DNA from: Gracilibacillus boraciitolerans JCM 21714
GTDB taxonomy: Bacteria; Bacillota; Bacilli; Bacillales; Amphibacillaceae
Direction: 5' to 3'
DNA: 64,000 nucleotides
NCBI RefSeq assembly: GCF_000521485.1
Contig: NZ_BAVS01000002.1
Coordinates: forward strand, 1-64,000
The notes beneath the pieces are model-generated. The model made no database searches, had not been told where the DNA came from, and saw only the letters and a list, made by a program, of their open reading frames with translations. The position numbers and the translations under genes were made by a program. Shown here piece by piece: positions 19,298 through 27,934 of the stretch. Each line of letters begins with the position of its first letter. Within the stretch, counting starts at the first letter, position 1.

Positions 19298-20308
19298 ATG
19301 GTGTTAAAAATAGCAGTAATTGGTCTTGGAGATATTTCGAAGATTCATCTGGCAGCCATCAAGCAAAACCCGAATGTTCAACTTGTAGCAGTCTGTGACA
19401 GAAATATAGACGATAAAGAACCGGTTAATCAATCCTGTTACACTGATTATCATCAGATGCTAGAGGAAGTTGAAATGGACTGTGTACATATTTGTTTGCC
19501 ACATCATCTTCATTTTCCTGCGACAAAAGCGGCAGTGGAGAAAGGAATACATGTTTTTCTCGAAAAACCGTTGGCACATGATTTAGCAGATAGCCGTGCC
19601 ATTGTGCGATTGGAAGAAGAAAATCTTCATGTAAAAATTTGTGTGAGCTTACAAAATCGTTTAAATGATACAGTAGCTGAACTAGCAAAGATTATTTCCA
19701 GTGGAAGATATGGAAAGGTTACAGGATTAAAAGGAATGGTGGCGTGGCATCGCCCAAAATCTTATTACGAAACAAAACCTTGGAGGGCATCGATGAAAAC
19801 AGCCGGCGGTGGTGTAATGATTAATCAGTCCATTCATACACTTGATTTAATACAATATTTTGGTGGTGAAATAGATACTATTCGTGGTTCTGTTGACCGC
19901 TTATTAAACTATGGATATGATGTCGAAGACACAGCAACAGCTCGGATCCAATTTAAAAATGGTGCAACGGGATTATTTTTTGCTACGGTTGCAAATGCGC
20001 AGAATTCTTCAGTTGAGTTTCAAGTGATATTAGAAAGTGCCGAGTTAACTATTAAAGACAGTATTTTAACGATGACAAATAATGAGGGAGAAAAGGTGAA
20101 GTTAGTAGAAGATGAAAAGTTACCAGGATCAAAATTTTATTATGGTGCTAGTCATATGAAATTAATACATCATTTCTATGATCAGATTAAGCAAGATGGA
20201 AATGACTATATCCATGCAAAAGATGCCCAAATTCCATGGAAATGATCGAACTTATCCGACAATCATCTGAAGCTAAAGAAAGCATAAAAATGGGGGGTTT
20301 TACAGTGA
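19298..20308 (+). CDS. Gfo/Idh/MocA-family oxidoreductase (C-terminal frame interrupted)
   Basis: The protein begins VLKIAVIGLGDISKIHL (Rossmann fold), with FLEKPLAHDL as the EKP motif and GGGVMINQSIHTLDLIQYFGG. As written it stops at 20245 after AQIPWK. Adding one base near 20237 gives AQIPMEMIELIRQSSEAKES, the normal end of the family. Reading the following G6 run as G5 puts the stop at 20306-20308, overlapping the GTG start of the next gene by four bases (GTGA). The total is then 336 residues. The substrate is unknown. Confidence 0.8.
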
Positions 20309-21169
20309 TAAAAGGGCAAATAGGGGGTTCAAATGATGATGTTGAAAGGTAAGGTAGAAGAGATCGGTGCCTATGAAACGATGAAAAAGATTCATGAGCT
20401 CGGCTTTCACTCCGTGGAAGTTTCACAAATCCCAATGACAACAGAAAATGTCAAAGAGATCAAGCAGGCCAGTGATGATTTTGGAATAGATATTACCGCA
20501 ATCACAGCACCTTTAGAACCAATGATGCCTGGGCAAATACAAGAAAACTTGCGTGATGATTACGACAAAATTATAGCAGATTGTAAGGCATTGAATTGTA
20601 ATTTTATCCGTATTGGAATGCTGCCATTTTCTATTATGGGAGATAAAGAGCAAATCTTAGAATTCATTGATCGAGCAGAAAATACAGCAAAACGTCTAAC
20701 AGAAGAAGGTATAAAACTGTATTATCATACGCATCATATTGAATTCCAGCGTTTCGATGGTAAATTTTTATTGGATATCATGAAAGAAAACACAAGTCAG
20801 CTTGGCTTTGAGTTAGATGTACACTGGATTCATCGAGCCGGTGTTGATCCAGTAAGTTTTATCAAGCAATATAAAGATCGTGTTTCACTCATTCACTTAA
20901 AAGACTATCGAATTGGGAATTTAGATGTAACAGAAGAAGATTTAAAGGATATGGGTAACTTTTTTAATAAGTTTGTCAATTTAATAGAATTTGCTGAGGT
21001 AGGGGGGGAGGGTAATCTTAATATGCCAGCGATCATGGAAGCAAGCCTGGAGGCAGGCGCGAAGTATTTTCTGATTGAACAGGATGATACCTATGGACGT
21101 GACCCATTTGACTGTTTATATGATTCAGCAGAAAATCTAAGGAAAATGGGTTATGCAGATTGGTTTTAA
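20305..21169 (+). CDS. Sugar phosphate isomerase/epimerase, xylose-isomerase-like TIM barrel
   Basis: The likely start is GTG 20305, about 8 bases after a G-rich ribosome binding site. It reads IKGQIGVQMMMLKGKVEEIG if the G5 run at 20331-20335 is G4. That gives 287 residues. The domain is an AP endonuclease 2/xylose-isomerase-like barrel with YYHTHHIEFQ and FELDVHWIHRAGVDPVSFI, carrying the metal-binding His, Glu and Asp residues. EVGGEGNL should be EVGEGNL, another G4 to G7 event. It lies between Gfo/Idh genes and probably acts on the ketosugar product of one of them; the precise reaction is unknown. Confidence 0.82.
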
Positions 21170-21181
21170 TTGGATAATAAG

Positions 21182-21210
21182 TTGAAAACCCTTACAAAAA
21201 ATGATAGATT
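21182..21210 (+). promoter_or_regulatory. Possible promoter of the third Gfo/Idh gene
   Basis: TTGAAA (21182-21187) and TAGATT (21205-21210) are 17 bases apart. The -35 region and the CCCTTACAAA in the spacer resemble the TRAP promoter at 2181. No ROK operator is present here. Confidence 0.4.
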
Positions 21211-21239
21211 ATATATAGAAAAAAAAGGAGTGGAGATTT

Positions 21240-22316
21240 GTGAACAAAGCAGATGGTATGAACTATGCGCCGAAAGGTAAACCAAATCCAGTGGTGAAAG
21301 AAGGGGAATTTGTTTTTGCGGCAGTAGGTCTGGACCATGGTCATATTTTTGGTCAGTGTAATGGATTATTGGAAGCTGGTGCCACTTTAAAGTGGGTATA
21401 TGATCCTGATCAAGCCAAAGTAGATGGATTTATCGAAAAGTTCCCTCAAGCAAAACAGGCAGAATCGTTAGAACAAGTTTTAGAAGATGAAGAAGTGAAA
21501 TTAGTAGCTGCAGCAGCTATTCCATCCGAACGCAGTGCATTAGGAAATAAGGTGATGAGAGCTGGTAAAGATTATTTTACCGATAAAACGCCATTTACGA
21601 CCATCGCTCAACTAGAGGAATCGAAAAAAGTAGTAGAAGAAACGGGTCAAAAATATATGGTTTATTTCAGTGAGCGACTACATGTGGAAAGTGCTATTTT
21701 TGCCGGGCAATTAATTAATGAAGGTGCCATTGGTAAAGTAATCCAGGTTACAGGATTTGGACCACATCGATTAAATGCTCCCAGTCGACCTAACTGGTTT
21801 TTTGAAAAAGAAAAATATGGTGGCATTCTTTGTGACATTGGAAGCCATCAAATTGAACAATTTTTATTCTATACGAATAGCAAAGAAGCGGAAGTCCTTC
21901 ATAGTAAGATCGGTAATTATGGGCATCCTGCTTATCCAGAGTTAGATGACTATGGGGATGCTACATTAAAGGGTGAAAATGGAGCCACTCAATTTTTCCG
22001 TGTTGATTGGTTTACTCCAGACGGTTTGAGTACTTGGGGAGACGGACGTACATTTATTGTTGGCACGGAAGGTACAATTGAAATTAGGAAGTATGTAGAT
22101 TTGGCAACAGACAAAGGGGGAAATCAACTTTATCTTGTAAATCAAGAAGGTGAAAAGCATTTTGATCTCACAGGTAAAGTCGGGTTCCCATTCTTTGGTG
22201 ATCTAATACTTGATTGTATCAACCGGACAGAAAATGCAATGACTCAAAGACATGCGTTTAAAGCAGCAGAGTTATGTTTGCAAGCACAAGATAAGGCATT
22301 AAATGTAACACAGTAA
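21240..22316 (+). CDS. Gfo/Idh/MocA-family oxidoreductase
   Basis: The 358-residue protein has a less canonical N-terminus (FVFAAVGLDHGHIFGQCNGLLEAGATLKWVYDPD), as in a divergent subgroup where the Gly-rich loop contains His. The EKP motif is replaced by TDKTPFTTIAQLE, so the catalytic Lys may be preserved in a DKTP context. The C-terminal domain includes GGILCDIGSHQIEQFLFYT. The start is GTG 21240 with GGAGTGGAG upstream. It ends the enzyme run that begins at 18123. Confidence 0.8.
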   Translation: MNKADGMNYAPKGKPNPVVKEGEFVFAAVGLDHGHIFGQCNGLLEAGATLKWVYDPDQAKVDGFIEKFPQAKQAESLEQVLEDEEVKLVAAAAIPSERSALGNKVMRAGKDYFTDKTPFTTIAQLEESKKVVEETGQKYMVYFSERLHVESAIFAGQLINEGAIGKVIQVTGFGPHRLNAPSRPNWFFEKEKYGGILCDIGSHQIEQFLFYTNSKEAEVLHSKIGNYGHPAYPELDDYGDATLKGENGATQFFRVDWFTPDGLSTWGDGRTFIVGTEGTIEIRKYVDLATDKGGNQLYLVNQEGEKHFDLTGKVGFPFFGDLILDCINRTENAMTQRHAFKAAELCLQAQDKALNVTQ

Positions 22317-22323
22317 ATCCATG

Positions 22324-22359
22324 GAAAAGCTGCATTTCATAATCAGAATGCAGCTTTTC
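22324..22359 (+). terminator. Terminator after the third Gfo/Idh gene
   Basis: GAAAAGCTGCATT and AATGCAGCTTTTC form a 13-base stem with a 10-base loop. The right arm contains the T run. Confidence 0.75.
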
Positions 22360-22411
22360 TGACATTATAACTGGATGAGTTTCTTTTTAAATAATTATAT
22401 GATAAAATAAA

Positions 22412-22429
22412 AATAACAACGTTGTTATT
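22412..22429. promoter_or_regulatory. Perfect 18-base palindrome upstream of the AEC transporter
   Basis: AATAACAACGTTGTTATT is a perfect palindrome directly before the ribosome binding site of the transporter gene and downstream of an AT-rich candidate promoter. It looks like an operator. Its outer arms match the dyad at 7438-7454. Confidence 0.6.
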
Positions 22430-22444
22430 AAGGGAGTGAGAAGC

Positions 22445-23368
22445 TTGGTAGAATTTTTGGTCATCTTCAAGGATATAATTCTCCCAATTTTTATATTAAT
22501 GGCAATTGGTTACTTCCTTTACAAGAGATTCACTTTGGATTTAGCTACATTAGCTAAATTGAACATTTATTTTCTAGTACCTGGCTTTATTTTTGTGAAA
22601 TTATATGAAGCTACTTTTGGTTTAAAATTATTTTTGTATGTACTAACATTCTTTTTGTTACTTGTATTTTTATTATATATACTCGCTCTCATAACAGCAT
22701 ATATCATGAAGATCCGTGGTGGAAAGAAGACGACGTTTGCGAATAGTGTCATGTTCTTCAATTCTGGTAACTATGGCGTACCCGTTAATGATTTAGTATT
22801 TCGTGGCGATCCATTCGCAATGTCAATCCAGGTGATTGTACTTACGTTGCAAAATATTTTTCTTTTTTCCTATGGGATATTTTCCTTAAGAGCTGCCAAG
22901 GAAGGAAGATGGAAGGCGGCATTAGGTTATTTTAAAATGCCTGTTCTATATGCAATGCTGTCAGGTGTGTTATTAAACGCTTGGAACGTGCCTATTCCAG
23001 AACCAATTTGGATCCCGGCAAATTATATTGCTGATGCTATGATTGCTATCGCATTAATGACATTAGGTGCTCAGGTTGCCAAAATGAAATTTAAAAAAGG
23101 GTTATACACTGTATATGCTAGTGTTGTTTTGCGTTTAATTGGTGGACCAATTCTGGCACTATGTATCATTGTCATTTTCCAACTTGAGGATATTATGGCG
23201 CAAGCTTTATTTATTGCATCCGCAATGCCAACTTCTGTTAACAGCGCTGTTATTGCAGAAGAATATAAAAGTCACCCAGACCTTGCTGCACAAACCGTAT
23301 TGTTTTCAACAGTAGCGAGTATGCTAACTGTCACCATTGTAGTGTATATCGCAAAACTTTTGTTTTAA
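22445..23368 (+). CDS. AEC-family (auxin efflux carrier-like) membrane transporter
   Basis: About 307 residues with ten hydrophobic segments arranged as two sets of five. Landmarks are ILPIFILMAIGYFLYKR, the NSGNYGVPVND motif and the C-terminal MPTSVNSAVIAEEY, all characteristic of AEC transporters. Bacterial members move small organic acids such as malate or lactate. TTG 22445 with GGGAG nine bases upstream is the likely start. It stops at the very edge of the larA operator at 23369, so it is transcribed separately but placed next to the hydroxy-acid pathway. A role in hydroxy- or sugar-acid movement is inference. Confidence 0.85.
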   Translation: MVEFLVIFKDIILPIFILMAIGYFLYKRFTLDLATLAKLNIYFLVPGFIFVKLYEATFGLKLFLYVLTFFLLLVFLLYILALITAYIMKIRGGKKTTFANSVMFFNSGNYGVPVNDLVFRGDPFAMSIQVIVLTLQNIFLFSYGIFSLRAAKEGRWKAALGYFKMPVLYAMLSGVLLNAWNVPIPEPIWIPANYIADAMIAIALMTLGAQVAKMKFKKGLYTVYASVVLRLIGGPILALCIIVIFQLEDIMAQALFIASAMPTSVNSAVIAEEYKSHPDLAAQTVLFSTVASMLTVTIVVYIAKLLF

Positions 23369-23402
23369 TTAATTTGTCCGCCAAACAAATTAATGATATA
23401 CT
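23369..23402 (+). promoter_or_regulatory. larA-operon promoter and ROK operator
   Basis: The operator TTAATTTGT-N7-ACAAATTAA (23369-23393) has perfect 9-base arms identical to those at the TRAP operon. It overlaps the -35 box TTGTCC (23374-23379) of a promoter whose -10 box TATACT (23397-23402) is 17 bases away. Repressor binding would exclude RNA polymerase. Confidence 0.78.
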
Positions 23403-23451
23403 GTTTATAACAGATTAAATAGTAAGTATTATATTTAAAGGAGTGAATAGA

Positions 23452-24723
23452 TTGAGTATTTTACATGAGTTAGTACAAGATATACCGATTCCAAAAATGA
23501 TAAAAGTTAAGCAATCTTTTGATGATCAAAAAGTGGAGGATTTAGGTAAAGAGCTTTATGATCAATTGAATCTAAAGCAAATAGATAGTCAAATTAAACC
23601 AGGAATGGCAGTCGCTGTCGCTGTCGGAAGCCGTGGTCTTGATCGATTAGTTGAAACGACAAAAGTAACGATTGCCTTTTTAAAAGAACACGGAGCGGAA
23701 CCCTTTATTGTCCCTTGTATGGGGGGGAGTCATGGTGGTGCCACTGGACCAGGCCAAAAAGCAGTGCTAGAACACCTTGGTGTCAAAGAAGAAGTAGTTG
23801 GTGCAGAGATTCGTTCCTCTATGGAAGTGATCCAAATTGATCAGTTAGATAATGGTTTACCTGTTTATGTCGATAAGATTGCTTCTGAAGCAGATGGAAT
23901 TGTTGTGATCAATCGAGTAAAACCGCATACAGCATTTCGAGGACCATATGAAAGTGGCATTATGAAAATGATCAGTATTGGATTAGGGAAACAAAAAGGT
24001 GCAGAAGCTTGTCATCAATTAGGCTTTAAACATATGGCAGAGCATGTACCTGCTATGGGAAAAATAATTATTGATAAAATGCCAATTCTTTTTGCAGTGG
24101 CTACGGTTGAAAATGCATTCGATAAAGTGGCTAAAATTGAAGTATTACTACCAGAAGAAATTGAAGAAAAAGAACCTGACTTACAAGAATTAGCTAAAAA
24201 ATCTTTACCAAAGCTCTTTTTTGATCAAATTGATGTGTTAGTGATTGATGAGATTGGTAAGAACATTAGTGGAGATGGCATGGATCCCAATATTACTGGA
24301 CGTTATCCTACTCCATATGCCTATGGAGGGCCAGAGGTAACCAAAATGGTCGTATTAGATTTAACGGAAGCAACGGAAGGTAACGCAAATGGAGTTGGTG
24401 CTGCGGATTTTACTACTCAGAAGTTAGTTGACAAAATGAATCGCGAATCAACCTATGCCAATGGTTTAACCTCAACTGTTGTAGGACCGACCCATATTTC
24501 GACAGCAATGCCTACAGAAGAAACAGCGATTCAGGCAGCGATTAAAACGTGTAATATATTAGATTTTACGAAAGCAAGAGTGGTTAGAATCAAAAACACA
24601 TTAGAAATTGGAGAAATTGAAGTTTCAGAAAATATGTTAGACGACGTAGAAAAACATGATAGATTAGAAAAAATATCAGATTTATATAACTTGTCCTTTG
24701 ATAAAGAAGGAAATTTACAATAA
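23452..24723 (+). CDS. LarA-family nickel-pincer racemase/epimerase (candidate gluconate/mannonate 2-epimerase)
   Basis: This 423-residue DUF2088 protein belongs to the lactate racemase LarA superfamily, which uses a nickel-pincer nucleotide cofactor to invert C2 of 2-hydroxy acids. Candidate active-site residues are His94 in the MGSHGGAT motif, His159 in VKPHTAFRG, Lys172 in SGIMKM and His188 in GAEACHQ. The 16-residue Lys-to-His spacing equals that of Lys184 and His200 in Lactiplantibacillus LarA. A G7 run adds a Gly to MG(G)SHGG. The start is TTG 23452 after AAAGGAG. Known superfamily activities include lactate, malate, phenyllactate and 2-hydroxyglutarate racemisation and D-gluconate 2-epimerisation. 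The neighbouring gluconokinase and UxuB-like SDR favour the last; this is inference. Confidence 0.85.
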   Translation: MSILHELVQDIPIPKMIKVKQSFDDQKVEDLGKELYDQLNLKQIDSQIKPGMAVAVAVGSRGLDRLVETTKVTIAFLKEHGAEPFIVPCMGGSHGGATGPGQKAVLEHLGVKEEVVGAEIRSSMEVIQIDQLDNGLPVYVDKIASEADGIVVINRVKPHTAFRGPYESGIMKMISIGLGKQKGAEACHQLGFKHMAEHVPAMGKIIIDKMPILFAVATVENAFDKVAKIEVLLPEEIEEKEPDLQELAKKSLPKLFFDQIDVLVIDEIGKNISGDGMDPNITGRYPTPYAYGGPEVTKMVVLDLTEATEGNANGVGAADFTTQKLVDKMNRESTYANGLTSTVVGPTHISTAMPTEETAIQAAIKTCNILDFTKARVVRIKNTLEIGEIEVSENMLDDVEKHDRLEKISDLYNLSFDKEGNLQ

Positions 24724-24742
24724 AATGAAAGGGGAAATAACG

Positions 24743-25519
24743 ATGAGTAAACTATTTGATTTAACTGGAAAAGTAGCAGTTGCGCTAGGAGGAAACAGTA
24801 CACTTGGCAGTTCCATGTCTAAAAGTTTAGCAGAGCATGGTGCTAAGGTTGCGATTGTTGGTAGAAATATACACACAGCAGAAGCAGTTGTCAAAGAGAT
24901 TTTGGCTGCTGGTGGGGGGGAAGCAAAAGCATTTCAAGCTGATGTTAGTGAGCTTGCTACAGTAGAGAATGCCGCAAAAGAAATTGAAGCATGGTCTGGA
25001 GGATGGGATATTCTTCTTAATGCACCCGGTATGAATAGCACAACGCCATTCTTAGAATTAGAAACGGAAGAATGGGACAAAATCATGGATGTTAATTTAA
25101 GAGGGATTGTGTTTGCTACCCAAATTTTTGCAAAGAAAATGGTAGAGCAAAAGCGTAGTGGCAGTATTATTAATATTTCATCTGTTTCGTCTACTACACC
25201 GTTATCTAAAGTGTTTACTTATTCTGCTTCTAAAGCAGCGATAAATAGTGTGACTCAATATCTTGCACGTGAATTTGCGCCCCCCCATAATATTCGTGTA
25301 AACGCTATTATTCCAGGATTTTTTCCTGCAGAACAAAATCGAAAAATTTTAAGTGAGGATCGCGTGGATTCGATCATGAGCCATACACCAATGAATCGCT
25401 TCGGTGATCCTGAAGAATTACAGGGTGCTACCATCTATTTAGCATCTGATAAGGCAAGTGGATTTGTGACAGGCGAATTACTTCGAGTCGACGGTGGATT
25501 TGGAAGTATGACAATCTAA
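24743..25519 (+). CDS. SDR oxidoreductase, UxuB-like (candidate fructuronate reductase)
   Basis: The 258-residue protein is a classical short-chain dehydrogenase. It has a modified cofactor loop (GGNSTLGSS in place of TGGxxGxG), a catalytic Ser near ISSVSS and a Tyr-x-x-x-Lys in YSASKAAIN. The C-terminal segments NAIIPGFFPAEQNRKIL, HTPMNRFGDPEEL and VTGELLRVDGGF resemble the SDR-type D-mannonate oxidoreductase (UxuB) of Bacillus, which reduces D-fructuronate to D-mannonate. Gluconate 5-dehydrogenase-like activity is the main alternative. ATG 24743 follows AAAGGGG. It lies 19 bases after larA and 30 before larE. FAPPHN should be FAPHN (C7 run). Confidence 0.75.
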   Translation: MSKLFDLTGKVAVALGGNSTLGSSMSKSLAEHGAKVAIVGRNIHTAEAVVKEILAAGGGEAKAFQADVSELATVENAAKEIEAWSGGWDILLNAPGMNSTTPFLELETEEWDKIMDVNLRGIVFATQIFAKKMVEQKRSGSIINISSVSSTTPLSKVFTYSASKAAINSVTQYLAREFAPPHNIRVNAIIPGFFPAEQNRKILSEDRVDSIMSHTPMNRFGDPEELQGATIYLASDKASGFVTGELLRVDGGFGSMTI

Positions 25520-25549
25520 TTTATATTTATATAAGGAAGGAGATAGAAA

Positions 25550-26349
25550 ATGAGTAACCAAAAATACGAGACGTTAGTTTCTATTCTCCAGGATATGAAA
25601 AAAGTAGTTGTTGCTTTTTCGGGTGGTGTCGATAGTACCTATTTGTTACATGTAGCGGTTCATACGTTGGGTGTTGACAATGTTCTTGCAGTGACAGCGG
25701 ATTCAGAAACCTACCCATCAAGTGAGTTAGAAGAAGCGAAACGTTTAGCAGAACATATTGGTGCAAGACATCAAGTTATTGAAACAAGTGAACTAGCAAT
25801 ACCAGGCTATACAGAAAACGATCGAAACCGTTGTTATTTCTGCAAGAATAGTTTATTTGATCATTTGGTACCGATTATGAGAGAAAAAGGCTTTGAAAAT
25901 ATCGTTTACGGTGTGATTGCCGACGATATGAATGAATATCGTCCAGGAATGCGCGCTGCTAAAGAACAAGGTGTACGTGGACCTCTAGCAGAAGCTGATA
26001 TGTATAAAGAGGAAATACGTGAATTATCGAAAAAAGCAGGTTTGCCAACCTGGGATAAACCTCATTCGCTTGTTTATCCTCCCGAATAGCATATGGGGAA
26101 ACGATCACAAAAGCAAAATTGACAAAAGTAGATAAATCGGAAGCCTTTTTGAAAACAATTGGAATACGTCAGGTGAGAGTTCGTACTCATGACGATATTG
26201 CACGTATTGAAGTTGAGCCACAAGATATGCAAAAATTACTTGCCAATCATGGACGGATAACCGAAAAATTGCAGAGCTATGGTTATACATTTGTTACGAT
26301 GGATTTAGTAGGATATAAAAGTGGTAGCATGAACCGAGCATTATCGTAA
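25550..26349 (+). CDS. larE: LarE, ATP-dependent sulfur transferase for nickel-pincer cofactor (frame interrupted)
   Basis: LarE adenylates and then thiolates the pyridinium dicarboxylate mononucleotide precursor of the LarA cofactor. The PP-loop SGGVDST is at residues 24-30. The frame breaks near 26066, where CCTCATT should be CCTTCATT. With that T the text reads TWDKPSFACLSSRIAYGETITKAKL and the protein is 266 residues. Cys175 in ACLSSR then falls at the position of the sacrificial Cys176 of Lactiplantibacillus LarE. Cys95 and Cys98 form RCYFCK. The GGAAGGAG site precedes ATG 25550. Its presence in the operon strongly supports the assignment of the first gene as a LarA enzyme. Confidence 0.9.
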
Positions 26350-26375
26350 TGTGTGGCTTCCTTCCATCACAATAC

Positions 26376-26396
26376 ACTATCATATGTTATGATAGT
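26376..26396. promoter_or_regulatory. Perfect dyad ACTATCATA-TGT-TATGATAGT upstream of gluconokinase
   Basis: Two 9-base perfect inverted arms flank TGT, in the 110-base gap between larE and the kinase gene. It differs from the ROK operator. It could be a second regulatory site or a promoter-associated operator inside the operon. Confidence 0.5.
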
Positions 26397-26404
26397 TATG
26401 GTAT

Positions 26405-26436
26405 TGAAAAGCTTTGGATATTTCCAAGGCTTTTCA
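26405..26436 (+). promoter_or_regulatory. Stem-loop in the gluconokinase leader
   Basis: TGAAAAGCTTTGGA and TCCAAGGCTTTTCA form a near-perfect hairpin with a four-base loop, about 8 bases before the ribosome binding site. There is no T run. It may be an RNA-stability or processing element. Confidence 0.5.
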
Positions 26437-26459
26437 GCTATTGGAGAAGGGGGGATATT

Positions 26460-27926
26460 ATGAGTGAAGTAGTGATTGGATTAGACTTTGGAACAACTAG
26501 TGTAAAAGCAGTAGCTTTTGATCTTAAAGGAAATGTAGTAAATGAAACAGAACAATTAATCGAAACCTATTACCCACAAGCTTCCTTTGTGGAACAAAAT
26601 CCAGATGAAATTGAAAAAAGCACAAGAAACGTATTAAAGGAAATTTTTACAGTAACGAATAAGCAAAATGTATTGGCAGTAGGTATTTCATGTGCAATGC
26701 ATTCACTGATTTGTGTTGATGATAAAGGGAATGCATTATCAGATATGGCAATTTGGTCTGATGGGAGAAGCAGTGATCTAGTAGAAAAATTGGATCCTAA
26801 AATTAAAAAAAGTGTGTACAGTAAAACAGGAACACCAATTCATCCGATGTCTCCTTTATTAAAATTGATGTGGATGAAAGAAAATGACTATCAAGCCTAT
26901 CAGCAAGCTACATATTTTATGTCACTTAAGGAATATTTAATCTATAAATGGACAGGAAAACGTGTGATCGATTATTCGATGGCTTCAGCAACTGGTTTAA
27001 TGAATGTGAAATCTCTCGATTGGGAAGAAGAAGCATTGGCTTTAGCTGGAGTCGAGCGTTCTCAGTTATCTAAAATTGTTCCACCAACTGAAATTATAGA
27101 TGGTCTGCAATCAGAAATTATCGATGAAGTTGGTTGGCCAGAGCAAACTCCTTTTGTTATTGGTGCAGCGGATGGCCAATTAGCAAATCTCGGTAATGGC
27201 GCGATTAAACCTGGCGAGGTAGCGGTTACGGTTGGTACGAGTGGAGCAATAAGGCAACTGATTTCCGGTCAGCATGTCAATGATAATGGAGAAACCTTCA
27301 GCTATGCATTTACCAAGGATACATCCATTATTGGTGGGCCAACGAATAACGGTGGCATTGCGTTACAATGGCTAAAGGATATGATGGAATACGAAGGAAC
27401 ACATGAGCAATTTTTGCAAGGCTCAGAAGATGTAGAAATTGGGTCAGATGGTTTACTTTTTGTTCCATATGTAAATGGTGAACGTGCTCCTGTATGGAAT
27501 CAAAAGGCTCGAGGCAATTTCTATGGTTTAAGTGTGACACATCGAAGACCACAATTAGTCAGAGCGGTATTAGAGGGTATTGTGTTTAACATCTATCAAA
27601 TTGGCCAATCACTTGAAGAAATCGCCGGAAAACCAACTACTATTTCCGTTAATGGTGGATTAACCAAATCACCACTTTGGGTGCAGATCTTAGCAGATGT
27701 GTTTGGACAGGAAATCCAGTTAGCGGAGACGCATCATGCGGCAGCCTGGGGGGGAGCAAGCTGGACAGCGCTGGTTGCGATTAACAGAGTGGAATCCTTC
27801 GAGCAAATCAAAGATAATATTCCAATTGATCAAGTGATCAAACCAAATTTAGAGAATCACCAAAAATACAATGCAATTTTTGCAAAGTATCAACAATTAG
27901 CTAAGGATATTGAAAAATATTTTTAA
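26460..27926 (+). CDS. gntK: Gluconokinase, FGGY family
   Basis: This 488-residue FGGY kinase starts VVIGLDFGTTSVKAVAFD, the phosphate-binding motif. It contains SKTGTPIHPMSPLLKLMWM, a stretch typical of gluconokinases of the GntK type, then VTVGTSGAIR (phosphate 2 motif) and a C-terminal VNGGLTKSPLWVQILADVFG. It would phosphorylate D-gluconate to 6-phosphogluconate for the pentose phosphate pathway. ATG 26460 follows a G6 ribosome site. The G7 run at 27748 inserts a Gly into AWGASW. Its position among lar genes supports gluconate as the end product of the upstream epimerase. Confidence 0.87.
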   Translation: MSEVVIGLDFGTTSVKAVAFDLKGNVVNETEQLIETYYPQASFVEQNPDEIEKSTRNVLKEIFTVTNKQNVLAVGISCAMHSLICVDDKGNALSDMAIWSDGRSSDLVEKLDPKIKKSVYSKTGTPIHPMSPLLKLMWMKENDYQAYQQATYFMSLKEYLIYKWTGKRVIDYSMASATGLMNVKSLDWEEEALALAGVERSQLSKIVPPTEIIDGLQSEIIDEVGWPEQTPFVIGAADGQLANLGNGAIKPGEVAVTVGTSGAIRQLISGQHVNDNGETFSYAFTKDTSIIGGPTNNGGIALQWLKDMMEYEGTHEQFLQGSEDVEIGSDGLLFVPYVNGERAPVWNQKARGNFYGLSVTHRRPQLVRAVLEGIVFNIYQIGQSLEEIAGKPTTISVNGGLTKSPLWVQILADVFGQEIQLAETHHAAAWGGASWTALVAINRVESFEQIKDNIPIDQVIKPNLENHQKYNAIFAKYQQLAKDIEKYF

Positions 27927-27934
27927 AATAAGGT

